Assembly (NCBI RefSeq): GCF_024345855.1
Contig: NZ_JAGQBX010000005.1
Span: 29,904-93,903 of the forward strand
Direction of reading: 5' to 3'
From: Synechococcus sp. GreenBA-s
GTDB taxonomy: Bacteria > Cyanobacteriota > Cyanobacteriia > PCC-6307 > Cyanobiaceae
DNA length: 64,000 bases
The stretch's first letter is position 1, and each line of letters starts with the position of its first letter. Positions 1-9,085 of the stretch are shown one piece after another. The notes under the pieces were generated by a model. It saw only the letters and a list, made by a program, of their open reading frames with translations, was not told the origin of the DNA and searched no databases. The translations under genes and the position numbers were made by a program.

Positions 1-339
1 GGCGGAGGTGATCACCCGGTACTGGTCCCACTCGGGGCGGGCGCTGAGGAAGTTGCGCATGCCCTCGAACAGGGCTTCGGGCACCTCGGCCTCCAGGCTG
101 ACGCGCGGGGCCTGCGGGGCGCCGCTGGGCTCCTCGGCAGCCGCTGCCGTGGAGAGGGAGGCCGCAGGGGTGGCGTCGTCGCGCTCCAGGCAGCGGCGCA
201 GCTGATCGCGCTGGGGCAGGCGGCGCGGTGCTTCGGAGCGCTGGGGACGGGCCTGGGCGTGGCCAGGGCCGGGGTGGTCGTGGCCGCTGCGCCCCAGGGC
301 ACCTGGCTCCTGCGTCCCCCGATCCCAACCCATGCCCAT
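1..339 (-). CDS. DUF2811 family protein, 3' end cut by window edge
   Basis: This minus-strand frame stays open to base 1, so the C-terminus lies outside the window. After a disordered Arg/Pro/Gln-rich N-terminus of about 75 residues comes a conserved segment: V-S-L-E-A-E-V-P-E-A-L-F, then G-M-R-N-F-L, then W-D-Q-Y-R-V-I-T-S-A. This matches DUF2811, a small family confined to cyanobacteria whose function is unknown. I chose the ATG at 339; a second ATG lies at 333 and a later start is possible because the N-terminus is low in complexity. A long spacer lies upstream, so the gene probably has its own promoter. Family assignment is fairly sure; role is unknown. Confidence 0.7.
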   Translation of the reverse strand, partial: MGMGWDRGTQEPGALGRSGHDHPGPGHAQARPQRSEAPRRLPQRDQLRRCLERDDATPAASLSTAAAAEEPSGAPQAPRVSLEAEVPEALFEGMRNFLSARPEWDQYRVITSA

Positions 340-797
340 GTCTGCGTCCAAGCGTCTCACGTCCGTCCTGCCGACCAAGAAAGCCACAGCCCACCCCCCG
401 ACGTCAAAGGGCGGGCCGCGGGCGTGAACCCAGGTCGATCCAGCGTGAGACAGGCCGCCGGCACTGGCGCATCCCCGGGGCTGTGGCCCTGGCGGCACGC
501 TCGCCTAGCAGCAAGGAACCGCCTGTCAAGTGCGCGGTTGGCCGATCAGCGCAATCCCCAACACCCTCGCTCCGACCGCCGCTTTTCCTCCGAATCCTGT
601 GGAAAACCCCCCATAAAGCTGGGGAAAAAGCACTTCAACTGGGGAAATCCACTTTGGATAAGCAGGGCTTATGTCGCTGGATCTCATGGGACCCGGAGCC
701 TCCGAGACGGATGAGGCAGGGGCCGATCCCGCAGGCGGCCCGTCGGTTCCAGCCGTGCTGGCCAGGGGGCCAGCCGAGTCGGCTCCCGCAGCCCTGC
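340..797. other. 458-bp spacer upstream of the DUF2811 gene
   Basis: I found no convincing gene here. Open frames that cross it have no family motifs and look like shadows of the neighbours. The segment from about 590 to 672 is clearly less GC-rich than its surroundings and holds four similar short motifs, listed separately. The rest may carry the promoter of the DUF2811 gene and the 3' end of the cbiX transcript. Confidence 0.5.
598..661 (-). promoter_or_regulatory. Cluster of four DnaA-box-like 9-mers
   Basis: On the plus strand TGTGGAAAA (598-606), TGGGGAAAA (620-628), TGGGGAAAT (640-648) and TTTGGATAA (653-661) lie in the same orientation. The reverse of the first is TTTTCCACA, which matches the DnaA box described for cyanobacteria; the others differ at one to three positions. 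The first three are spaced 22 and 20 bp apart, about two helical turns, in a locally AT-richer stretch. No dnaA or dnaN is nearby, so calling this a replication origin would be unsupported. It could instead be a DnaA-titrating or regulatory site, or chance. Confidence 0.35.
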
Positions 798-2036
798 TCA
801 GGCGGCCCCATCCGGCCGCTGGGCCGACCGCTGCAGGGTGCGGGGGCCCAGGGGATGGTCGGCGTGGGGATAGGGGGCATGGCCGTGGTCATGGCTGTGG
901 TCGTGGCCGGAGCCGGGGCCGTGATCGTGGCCGTGCCCATGGCTGTGCCCATGGGCGCCGTCCTGGGCGTCGTGGTGGGCGTGGCCGTGGTCCGGCCCCT
1001 CAGCGGGGGCGTGGTGGTGGTGGCCCAGGGGGATCGGGATGCCATCGGGCTGGCAAGCACCGGTGCACTCGTGCTCGCAGAGGGTGCAGCCCTCCACCAG
1101 GCCCTCCACATGGTGGTGGTGGCTGCGCTGGGGTGCCCCCACTTCGGCCTCGAAGCCCAGCACCTGGGCCCGGTACTTGCAGAGGGAGCAGTTCATCTGG
1201 GTCTCGCCGCGCACCACCTCCAGCACCCGCTGGCGGAAGGTCTCGATCACCAGCGGGTGATCGCCCAGGTAGGAGGCCTCCACGAACTCCAGCTCGGGAT
1301 GGTCCGCCGCCACCAGGGCCGTGTGCTGGCGGATGCGGCTCACCAGCACCCCGGAGAACAGGAAATAGGGGAACACCAGGATCCGCCGGAAGCCGAGGCG
1401 CACCGCATGGCGCAGGCCCGGCTCCACCAGCGGGAAGGTGACGCCGGAATAGAGCGTCTCGCCCCAGCCGAAGCCGAAGCCCTCCACCAGCATCCGCGTC
1501 ACCTTGGACACATTGGAATTGGCATCGGGGTCCGACGAGCCGCGGCCCACCACCACCAGCAGGGTCTCGGCCAGGGGCACGGGCTGGTCGCCGCGGGCGC
1601 TGGCGGCGACATCGGCGCGATCGAGGGCCTGGCGCAGGCGGGCGCCGGCGGCCTGGATCATCTGCAGATCCACCCCCAGCTCGCGGCCGTAGTCCACCCG
1701 CAGGCCGGTCTCGGCGGCATAGGTGTTGAGCACCGAGGGGATGTCGTTCTTGGCGTGGCCGGCGGCGAACAGCATTCCCGGCACCGCCAGCACCCGCCGC
1801 ACCCCCTGGGCGCGCAGGTCATCGAGGGCATCGCGCAGCACGGGCCGGGCGAACTCCAGGTAGCCGTAGGCCACCGGCAGCGTGGGCATCAGGGCCCGCA
1901 GGCCCTCGGCGAGCTGGGCAAACTCGGCGACGGCCTGGCGGTTGCGGCTGCCGTGGCCGCAGATCAGAACCCCGATCGGACCGCCCTCCAGCGCCTGGAG
2001 CTCGAGCAAATCCTGTTGCGCTGCGGTGGATGTCAT
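798..2036 (-). CDS. cbiX: Sirohydrochlorin cobaltochelatase CbiX, long form
   Basis: CbiX inserts Co2+ into sirohydrochlorin at the start of anaerobic cobalamin synthesis; the same fold inserts Fe2+ for siroheme. The N-terminal half has the chelatase signature C-G-H-G-S-R (His28) and a second active-site region, A-A-G-H-A-K-N-D. A duplicated chelatase half follows (V-V-G-R-G-S-S-D). The C-terminus carries M-N-C-S-L-C, the M-x-C-x-x-C Fe-S motif reported for long CbiX, then a second Cys cluster (C-T-L-C-E-H-E-C-T-G-A-C) and a tail rich in His/Asp/Gly, likely metal storing. I start at ATG 2036; 31 in-frame residues upstream look non-coding. The gene is divergent from the Hlip gene at 2177. Confidence 0.88.
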   Translation of the reverse strand: MTSTAAQQDLLELQALEGGPIGVLICGHGSRNRQAVAEFAQLAEGLRALMPTLPVAYGYLEFARPVLRDALDDLRAQGVRRVLAVPGMLFAAGHAKNDIPSVLNTYAAETGLRVDYGRELGVDLQMIQAAGARLRQALDRADVAASARGDQPVPLAETLLVVVGRGSSDPDANSNVSKVTRMLVEGFGFGWGETLYSGVTFPLVEPGLRHAVRLGFRRILVFPYFLFSGVLVSRIRQHTALVAADHPELEFVEASYLGDHPLVIETFRQRVLEVVRGETQMNCSLCKYRAQVLGFEAEVGAPQRSHHHHVEGLVEGCTLCEHECTGACQPDGIPIPLGHHHHAPAEGPDHGHAHHDAQDGAHGHSHGHGHDHGPGSGHDHSHDHGHAPYPHADHPLGPRTLQRSAQRPDGAA

Positions 2037-2145
2037 GGGGTGCTCTGCCTGAAACGACCCTATCGCCGCCCCAGCCAGCACCAGGGATTCCACATCTTTG
2101 GAGTGATAGCCGCTCCCTGCGGCCGTCAAGCCAGCGCAAGAACTC

Positions 2146-2154
2146 GTTACATTT
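2146..2154 (+). promoter_or_regulatory. HLR1-like half site (GTTACATTT)
   Basis: GTTACATTT lies 22 nt before the Hlip start and matches one half of the cyanobacterial HLR1 element, (G/T)TTACA(T/A)(T/A), bound by RpaB in light-stress promoters. The second HLR1 half is not evident. The preceding ACTC is shared with the element upstream of the Hlip gene at 44303. The assignment rests on the match and the recurrent position only. Confidence 0.45.
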
Positions 2155-2176
2155 GCCCCATCGCCGCACCTGTCCC

Positions 2177-2404
2177 ATGACCAGCAGCCCCGCCGTCTCC
2201 CCCAGCGCCAGCGACAGCTGGTTCCAGGCCGCGGCCACCGCCCAGATCCACGCCGAACAGCTCCAGCGCGTGGAGCTCTTCAACGGCCGGGCCGCCATGC
2301 TCGGCTTCCTGATCGGCGTGCTCACCGAGGCCCTCACCGGCCAGGGGATCCTGCACCAGATCGGCCTGGCCACCCTGCTCGGCCCCGGCGGCGGCCTCGG
2401 CTGA
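2177..2404 (+). CDS. hli: High-light-inducible protein (Hlip / Scp)
   Basis: A 75-residue one-helix member of the chlorophyll a/b-binding superfamily. The membrane helix carries E-L-F-N-G-R-A-A-M-L-G-F, the chlorophyll-binding signature with the Glu and Asn-x-Arg ligands. Hlips act in thylakoids, bind chlorophyll and carotenoid, and protect photosystem II assembly intermediates. The N-terminus is longer than in the two short Hlips of this window, and the C-terminus ends in a Gly-rich tail. The ATG at 2177 follows a GTTACATTT box. It is transcribed away from cbiX. Confidence 0.9.
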   Translation: MTSSPAVSPSASDSWFQAAATAQIHAEQLQRVELFNGRAAMLGFLIGVLTEALTGQGILHQIGLATLLGPGGGLG

Positions 2405-2505
2405 CCGCCAGGCCCTGGAACCCTGGCAGCGGCAGCTCACGGCCCTAGATTGCCGGTCTACAGAGGCCTGTCTTGGCCAGTCCGGAGTCCCAGCGCGAGG
2501 TGAGC

Positions 2506-4605
2506 ATGGCGGCGCCGCTCGGAGCAGCCGCCACTGCCATCGCCCTCCCAGATCGGGCGGCCCTCTACCGCCATCTTCTTGATCTCGTCGACGGGGCCTG
2601 CACGATCCTCGACGCCGACAGCGGCAGGATCCTCGACTGCAACGTCGCCGCCCATGAGCAGCTTGGCTACAGCCGGGAGCAATACCTGGCGATCACCCCC
2701 AGTGCGCTCCAGGCCGACCCGGCCCATGACCGGGCCTGGGTGGAGGCGGTACTCGCGGAGCTGCGCCAGCGCGGCCGACTGAGCTTCAGCACCAGCCACC
2801 GGCACCGCAACGGCAGCGCCGTAGCCGTGGAGGTGCACCTGGAGCTGGCGCACTGCGGCGGCCAGGTCCTGCTGCTGGCCGCCACCAGCGAACGCCCCGA
2901 GCTGCTGCGCATCCAGGAGGACCTGGAACGCTCGAATCGCCAGCTGCTGGAGGCCGAGCAGCTGGCCCAGCTGGGCAGCTGGCAGCTGCCCAGCCTGCAC
3001 GGGCCGATCCGCTGGTCGCCCCAGATCGCGCAGATCCTCGAGCTCTCCGACAGCCACCGTCCCCAGCTGCGTTTCTATCTCTCCCGGGTTCACCCCGACG
3101 ATCGAGGGGGGCTGCGGCAGGCCATCCGCGAGCTCGCCAAGGCGGGCCGTCCGCTGGAGTTAGAGCAGCGCCTGCGGCTCGCCAACGGTAAGCGCAAGGT
3201 CGTGGTGCTGCGCGCCCGCATGAACGCCGACAGGCTCGGCCGCCCCATCGGCGTGGTCGGCACCCTCCAGGACGTAACGGCCGCCAACGCCCTGAAGGAG
3301 CAGCTGGAGCAGACCGCTTACCGCGACGTGGTGACCGGCCTGCCGAACCGGGCCGCCAGCCATCGCCACCTGGACCAGCTGCTGCGGGAGCTGCCCCGCA
3401 CCTCCAACCTGGCGGCGATCTGCCTGGACATCGACGACTTCCAGGCGATCAACGACAGCTTCGGCATCGCCGTGGGCAACCGCGTGCTCGAGGAGACCGG
3501 CCGCCGGCTCCAGCAGCTGCTGGGCCCGGCCGACTGGGTGGCCCGCACGGGCAGCGATGAATTCCTGGTGTTGAGCCCCCACCGGCACAGCATCGGCGAG
3601 GCCCGCAGCCTGGCGATGGAGCTGCAGCGCCAGCTGGCCCGGCCCCTGCCGATCCAGGACCACCTCGCCGTGACCCTGGCCGTCACGGTGGGGGTGAGCG
3701 TGTGGCCCGAGCACGGCGGCGATCCACTGGAGCTGCTGCAGCGGGCCAACACCGCCCTCACCGAGGCCAAGCAGCGGGGGCCGCGCCAGCTCGAGGTGTA
3801 CTCCAACCTGATCAGCGCCCGCCTGCTGGCGCGCACCCAGCTGGAGCAGGAGCTGGCCCGGGCGGTGGACCGGGAACAGCTGCGGCTGGTGTTCCAGCCC
3901 CAGACCGACGGCCACGGCCGGGTGGTGGGGGCCGAGGCGCTGCTGCGCTGGATCGATCAGCGCGGCCAGGCCCAGTCGCCCGCCAATTTCATCCCGCTGG
4001 CGGAGCGCACCGGCCTGATCCACGCCATCGGCCAGTGGGTGCTGGAGGAGAGCTTCCGCCAGCTGGCGGCCTGGCGGAAGCAGGGGCTACAGCTGCCGCT
4101 GCTCTCGATCAACCTCTCCTCCATCCAGCTGCAGGACCCGGAGCGCAAGCTCAGCCGCTTCATCCACACCTGCAGCCGGCAGTACGGCATCGAGCCGCAG
4201 CAGCTGGAATTCGAGCTCACCGAAACGGCGATCCAGCGGGATGCGGTCCTGGTGACCGAGCAGCTGCAGGAGCTGGCCGGCCTGGGCTTCAAGCTCGCCC
4301 TCGACGACTTCGGCACGGGCTATTCCTCCCTGGAGGTGCTGCACCGCCTGCCGCTGGACAAGCTGAAGATCGATCGCTGCTTCATCGATCCGCTGGTGGA
4401 CCGCCACACCGACCGCAGCATCGTGGCGGCCACCATCGCCATGGCGCGCCAGCTGGGTCTGACGCCCCTGGCCGAGGGGGTGGAGAACGCCGGCCAGGTG
4501 GAGCTGCTGCTGGAGCTGGGCTGCGAGCTCTTCCAGGGCTACCACTTCGGCAGGCCCATGGAGGCGGGCGAGCTGGGGGAGCGGCTCGCCGCCCAGGGCC
4601 AATAG
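2506..4605 (+). CDS. PAS-PAS-GGDEF-EAL signalling protein, probably a c-di-GMP phosphodiesterase
   Basis: About 699 residues with two PAS domains (roughly residues 15-130 and 150-260), a GGDEF domain and an EAL domain. The GGDEF signature reads G-S-D-E-F (about 349-353) and the RxxD inhibitory site is replaced by G-P-A-D, so cyclase activity is doubtful. The EAL domain is complete: G-A-E-A-L-L-R-W, an E-L-T-E-T segment, D-D-F-G-T-G-Y-S-S-L, K-L-K-I-D and E-G-V-E-N, hence likely an active phosphodiesterase. No membrane segment or signal peptide, so it is cytosolic. I prefer ATG 2506, preceded by GAGGTGAG; a TTG at 2473 would add 11 residues. It stands alone. Confidence 0.87.
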   Translation: MAAPLGAAATAIALPDRAALYRHLLDLVDGACTILDADSGRILDCNVAAHEQLGYSREQYLAITPSALQADPAHDRAWVEAVLAELRQRGRLSFSTSHRHRNGSAVAVEVHLELAHCGGQVLLLAATSERPELLRIQEDLERSNRQLLEAEQLAQLGSWQLPSLHGPIRWSPQIAQILELSDSHRPQLRFYLSRVHPDDRGGLRQAIRELAKAGRPLELEQRLRLANGKRKVVVLRARMNADRLGRPIGVVGTLQDVTAANALKEQLEQTAYRDVVTGLPNRAASHRHLDQLLRELPRTSNLAAICLDIDDFQAINDSFGIAVGNRVLEETGRRLQQLLGPADWVARTGSDEFLVLSPHRHSIGEARSLAMELQRQLARPLPIQDHLAVTLAVTVGVSVWPEHGGDPLELLQRANTALTEAKQRGPRQLEVYSNLISARLLARTQLEQELARAVDREQLRLVFQPQTDGHGRVVGAEALLRWIDQRGQAQSPANFIPLAERTGLIHAIGQWVLEESFRQLAAWRKQGLQLPLLSINLSSIQLQDPERKLSRFIHTCSRQYGIEPQQLEFELTETAIQRDAVLVTEQLQELAGLGFKLALDDFGTGYSSLEVLHRLPLDKLKIDRCFIDPLVDRHTDRSIVAATIAMARQLGLTPLAEGVENAGQVELLLELGCELFQGYHFGRPMEAGELGERLAAQGQ

Positions 4606-4640
4606 ACCAGCGGGGACTGGGGCGATCAGCCCAGAGACGA

Positions 4641-4805
4641 TCAGCCCGGAAGCGATCCGCTCAGCGGCGATCCCACCAGCGGCAAGGCAGCGAGGGAGCC
4701 CAGACGGGTCAGCAGACCCTGATGCAGCCAGGCCCCCACGAAGCCGAGCGGACGCAGGGGGTAGCCCACGAAGTCCGACAGCAGCTCGAGCGGATCCAGA
4801 AACAC
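4641..4805 (-). CDS. Small hypothetical protein, possibly light regulated
   Basis: About 54 residues with a central hydrophobic, plausibly amphipathic stretch (L-S-D-F-V-G-Y-P-L-R-P-L-G-F) and a Pro/Ser/Leu tail. I know no family. It is proposed as real because codon usage matches neighbouring genes and because a GTTACA box sits 21 nt before the GTG at 4805, the same geometry as at the Hlip genes. A longer version from GTG 4829 would place the start inside that box, so I prefer the shorter one. It is divergent from the flavoprotein gene at 4874. Confidence 0.45.
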   Translation of the reverse strand: MFLDPLELLSDFVGYPLRPLGFVGAWLHQGLLTRLGSLAALPLVGSPLSGSLPG

Positions 4806-4826
4806 GGGCAGCCGGGCGATTAAAAC

Positions 4827-4835
4827 CACTGTAAC
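4827..4835 (-). promoter_or_regulatory. HLR1-like half site between divergent genes
   Basis: On the minus strand this reads GTTACAGTG, preceded by GATTC. It resembles one RpaB HLR1 half, lies 21 nt from the GTG at 4805 and 38 nt from the ATG at 4874, and could serve either gene. Confidence 0.35.
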
Positions 4836-4873
4836 GAATCATTGCCATTCTGAGAGCCTGGGAGAATGGCGAC

Positions 4874-6229
4874 ATGTCCAGCCCCGTCCCTGCGGCCGCC
4901 GGCTCCGGCGGCAACCGCGGCCCCGGCAACAGCAACAGCCCCGGCAGCAGCCCTGCCCCCGGCTCCCTTGCCGTGATCGGCGCCGGTGCGGCGGGCTGCG
5001 CCTGCGTCGCGGCGCTGCGGCGCCAGGGCTGGGCGGGGCCGATCTCCCTCTGGGACAGCGGCCGGGGGCCGGGGGGGCGCACCGCCACCCGCCGCTCCCG
5101 CAGCGACCCCGGGCTGCGCATCGACCACGGCGCGCCCCTGTTCAACCTCACGGCCAGCCCGCCGCCCACGCTGCTGGAGCCGCTGCTGGCCGGCGGCTGG
5201 ATCGAGCCCTGCACCGACCCCATCGCCCAGCTCGACGGCCAGGGGCAGCTGCTTCCCGGCGGCAGCGCCCCCTACGGCCTCGGCAGCCTCTACCGGGGCC
5301 AGGGGGGCATGGAGCAGCTCTGCCGCGGCCTGCTGGAACAGGCCGGCGCCGGCGTGGAGACCCACTTCGCTCAGCTGGTGCGCCATCTGGAGATCACGCC
5401 GCAGCGGCGCTGGCGCCTGCTGGGCCCGGATCGCCAGAGCCTGGCGGAGGTGGACTGGCTGGTGCTGAGCGGCACCCTGCTGGCCCACCCCCGCAGCCGG
5501 CTGCTGCTCGACTGGCCGGAGGTGCCCCTGGCCGCCGCCGCCGCCCAGCTGCAGGCCCCCCAGCTGCAGCACGTGCTCGCCGTGCTGGCCTCGATCCAGT
5601 CGGAGGCGCGCAGCAACCTGCTGCTGCTGGTGCCCGCCGCCGCCGCCGCCCCCTGGCGCAAGCTGCCGTTCCGGCTGCTGGAGTTCTCGAATGCGGCCCA
5701 GCTGCGCTGGAACCTGTCGCGGCTGTCGGTGCAGCCCCTGGCCGATGGGCGCTGCGCCGTGGTGGCCCACTCCAGCGCCACCTTCGCCTCCGAACACCTG
5801 AGCGTGTACGGCTCGCGCTCCTCGATCGCCAGCCAGCTGGGGGTGACGCCGCGGCCCGAGCAGGAGCAGGCCGTGATCGAGGCCCTCACCGCCGCCCTGC
5901 GGGACGCCCTGGGCCAGGCCCTGGGCCGCTGGTTTTCCGCCGCGGCCCTGCGCCGCTCCCTGGCGGGCGAGCGCCAGCTGATGCGCTGGGGCGCCGCCTT
6001 CCCCCGGGCCCCGGGCCTGCCGCTGGAGCTGGCCCTCTGCCCCGCCAGCCGGGTGGGCTTCTGTGGCGACTACGTGGCCGGCCCGGGCTTCGGGCGCGTG
6101 GAGGGGGCCCTGCGCAGCGCCGAGGCCCTCGCGGGCCGGCTGCTGGTCGCCGCCGGTGGGGAGTCGGCCGGTGCCGCCGTCAACAACCGTTGCGACTCCA
6201 GACGCGGACCGACGCCCTTGCTTGGCTGA
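4874..6229 (+). CDS. FAD-dependent oxidoreductase, renalase-like
   Basis: A 451-residue flavoprotein. A low-complexity Ser/Gly/Pro/Asn lead of about 30 residues is followed by the Rossmann dinucleotide fingerprint V-I-G-A-G-A-A-G (about residues 34-41), a second FAD contact (G-P-G-G-R-T-A-T-R-R) and a C-terminal F-C-G-D-Y-V-A-G-P-G motif that closes the FAD site. This is the NAD(P)/FAD amine-oxidase or renalase-like group common in cyanobacteria, usually annotated without a substrate. It lacks a signal peptide. The next gene starts 22 bp downstream on the same strand, so co-transcription is possible. The fold is secure; the reaction is unknown. Confidence 0.8.
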   Translation: MSSPVPAAAGSGGNRGPGNSNSPGSSPAPGSLAVIGAGAAGCACVAALRRQGWAGPISLWDSGRGPGGRTATRRSRSDPGLRIDHGAPLFNLTASPPPTLLEPLLAGGWIEPCTDPIAQLDGQGQLLPGGSAPYGLGSLYRGQGGMEQLCRGLLEQAGAGVETHFAQLVRHLEITPQRRWRLLGPDRQSLAEVDWLVLSGTLLAHPRSRLLLDWPEVPLAAAAAQLQAPQLQHVLAVLASIQSEARSNLLLLVPAAAAAPWRKLPFRLLEFSNAAQLRWNLSRLSVQPLADGRCAVVAHSSATFASEHLSVYGSRSSIASQLGVTPRPEQEQAVIEALTAALRDALGQALGRWFSAAALRRSLAGERQLMRWGAAFPRAPGLPLELALCPASRVGFCGDYVAGPGFGRVEGALRSAEALAGRLLVAAGGESAGAAVNNRCDSRRGPTPLLG

Positions 6230-6251
6230 GGCCAGCACGCGCGAGGGAGCG

Positions 6252-9085
6252 ATGGCGGCCGACGCAGCAGCGGCGCCCCTGCAGAGCGACCCCACCTACG
6301 ACATCCTGCGCGCTCCCAGCGCCAGCCGCTGTCGGCCCTGTTCCGGCCGCGCACGGTGGCGGTGATCGGCGCCACGGAGCGGCCCGGCAGCGTGGGCCGC
6401 ACCTTGCTCTGGAACCTGATCAGCCATCCCTTCGGCGGCACCGTGTTTCCGGTGAACCCGAAACGCCACAGCGTGCTGGGCATCCGCGCCTACGCCGCCG
6501 TGGGGGAGATTCCCGAGCCGGTGGACCTGGCGGTGATCGCCACCCCCGCCGCCGGCGTGCCGGACCTGGTGAGCGCCTGTGCCGCCGCCGGCGTCAAGGC
6601 GGTGGTGGTGCTCTCGGCGGGCTTCCGCGAGGTGGGGCCAGGCGGGCTGGCCCTGGAGACGGAGCTGCGCGAGCGGCTGCGGCGCAGCCCGATGCGCCTG
6701 CTGGGGCCCAACTGCCTGGGGCTGATGAACCCGCGCCTGGGGCTGAATGCCACCTTCGCCGGCGCCATGGCCAAGCCGGGCCACGTGGGCTTCCTGAGCC
6801 AGTCGGGGGCGATCTGCACGGCGGTGCTCGACTGGAGCCAGCGCCAGAACGTGGGCTTCAGCGCCTTCGTGTCGATGGGCTCGATGCTCGATGTGGGCTG
6901 GGGCGACCTGATCACCGCCCTGGGCGATGACCCCGACACCCACAGCATCGTGATCTACATGGAGTCGATCGGCGATGCGCGGGCCTTCGTGTCGGCGGCG
7001 CGGGAGGTGGCACTCACCAAGCCGATCGTGGTGATCAAGGGGGGCCGCACCGCCGAGGCCGCCCAGGCCGCCGCCTCCCACACCGGCGCCCTCGCCGGCA
7101 GCGACGCGGTGCTGGAGGCGGCCTTCCGCCGCTGCGGCGTGCTGCGGGTGGATCGCCTCTCCGATCTGTTCGACCTGGCCGAGGTGCTGGCCAAGCAGCC
7201 GCACCGCCCCGCCGGCCCGCGGCTCACGATCGTGACCAACGCCGGCGGGCCAGGGGTGCTCGCCACCGACGCCCTGGTGATGACCGGCGGCGAGCTGGCG
7301 CGCCTGGCCCCCGAGACCCTGGCCCGCCTCAACGAGCGGCTGCCGCCCCAGTGGAGCCATGGCAACCCGATCGACATCCTCGGCGACGCCGATCCCCAGC
7401 GCTACGCCGACGCCATCGCCGCCGTGCTCGACGATCCCAACAGCGACGGCCTGCTGGTGGTGCTCACCCCCCAGGCGATGACGGACCCCACCGCCACGGC
7501 CCAGCGGCTGCGCCAGCTGGCGGCCACCAGCCAGAAGCCCCTGGTGGCCAGCTGGATGGGCGGCGACGAGGTGGCCGCCGGAGAGGCGATCCTCAACGGC
7601 ACCGGCATCGCCACCAACCGCTACCCCGACGCCGCCGCGCGCCTGTTCAACGCCCTCTGGCGCTACAGCTACAACCTGCGGGGCATCTACGAGACACCGG
7701 AGCTGCTGCCGGAGGCGGAATCCGGTGCGCCCGGATCCGGCGGGCCCGGCGAGCATCCGCAGGTGCGCCGGATCCTGAGCGAGGCCCAGGCCCAGGGCCG
7801 CCGGCTGCTCAGCGAGATCGAGGCCAAGCAGATCCTCGCGGCCTACGCCATCCCGGTGGTGGAGACGCACCTGGCCACCACGGCCGAGCAGGCGGTGGCC
7901 GCCGCCGCCGCCATCGGCTACCCGGTGGTGGTGAAGCTGCACAGCACCAGCATCAGCCACAAGAGCGAGGTGGAGGGGGTGCAGCTCAACCTGCAGGGCC
8001 CCGCCGAGGTGGAGCAGGCCTTCCGCACCATGGAGCAGCGCCTCGGCGAGCGCCTCGGCACGGCGGCCTTCAGGGGCGTGACGGTGCAGCGGATGCTGCG
8101 GCTGCAGGGGGCGATCGAGCTGATCGTGGGCAGCAGCATCGATCCCGAGTTCGGGCCGGTGATCCTGTTCGGCACCGGCGGCACCCTGGTGGAGGTCTAC
8201 CGCGACAGCGCCGTGGCCCTGCCGCCCCTCAACACCACCCTGGCCCGGCGGCTGATGGAGCAGACCAAGGTGTACGGCGCCCTGCAGGGGGCGCGGGGCC
8301 GGCCGGCAGCAAACCTGGCGGAGCTGGAGAAGCTGCTGGTGCGGGTGAGCCAGCTGGTGCTGGAGCAGCCCCTGATCCGCGAACTCGACATCAACCCCCT
8401 GCTCGTCACCTGGAGCGTCGGGGAGCACGACGGTGGGGACGTCGACGGCCAGCCGAGCACGACCCAACTGGTGGCCCTCGATGCCCGCATCGTGCTGGCC
8501 GACGCCGCCGGCGACAGCTGCGGGCTGCCCAGGCCGGCGGTGCGGCCCTACCCCAGCCAATACGTGAAGGCCTGGCGGCTGCACGACGGCACGGCGGTGA
8601 CGATCCGGCCGATCCGGCCCGAGGACGAACCGCTCCTGGTGGCCTTCCACCGCACCCTCTCGGAGGAGAGCGTCTACACCCGCTACTTCCACATGATGTC
8701 GCTGAGCAGCCGCATCACCCACGAGCGGCTGGTGCGCATCTGCTTCACCGACTACGACCGCGAGATGGCCCTGGTGGTGGACCGGCGCGATCCCGGGTCG
8801 GGCCTGCACACGGTGCTGGCCGTGGGGCGGCTCAGCCGCAGCCATGCCAGCGCCAGCGCCGAGTTCTCGCTGCTGGTGAGCGATCCCTACCAGCACCAGG
8901 GCCTCGGCACCGAGCTGCTAGGCCAGCTGCTGCGCATCGGCCGCGACGAGGGCCTGGCGGAGGTGACCGCCGAGATCCTGCACGAGAACGGCGCCATGCA
9001 GCGGGTCTGCCAGAAGCTGGGCTTCAGCCTGACCTCCACGCCGGACGTGGTGGAGGCCCGCATCAGCCTGCTGGAGCCGGCCTAG
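6252..9085 (+). CDS. Pat/PatZ-type acyl-CoA ligase-GNAT fusion, protein acetyltransferase, with a probable 5' frameshift
   Basis: From 6356 on, one frame encodes a CoA-binding domain ([10 protein letters not shown]), ligase-CoA domains (G-P-N-C-L-G-L), an ATP-grasp domain (from about nucleotide 7790) and a C-terminal GNAT acetyltransferase with the acetyl-CoA loop Y-Q-H-Q-G-L-G-T. This is the architecture of Pat/PatZ, which acetylates lysines of enzymes such as acetyl-CoA synthetase. The expected N-terminus is split. From ATG 6252 one frame gives [11 protein letters not shown]; the next frame resumes with [18 protein letters not shown] one-base loss near 6311-6325 explains this. If the frameshift is real, translation might start at GTG 6356. 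It overlaps the convergent deacetylase gene by 4 bp. Confidence 0.85.

Noticed and set aside
228..2180. A 650-residue open frame on the plus strand
   Set aside because: It runs antisense to cbiX, its composition is the His/Gly/Ala pattern of a shadow frame, and the minus strand holds clear chelatase motifs.
4087..6295. Long minus-strand open frames opposite the GGDEF-EAL and flavoprotein genes
   Set aside because: They are Gly/Arg/Pro-rich mirrors of real plus-strand genes and show no motif of their own.
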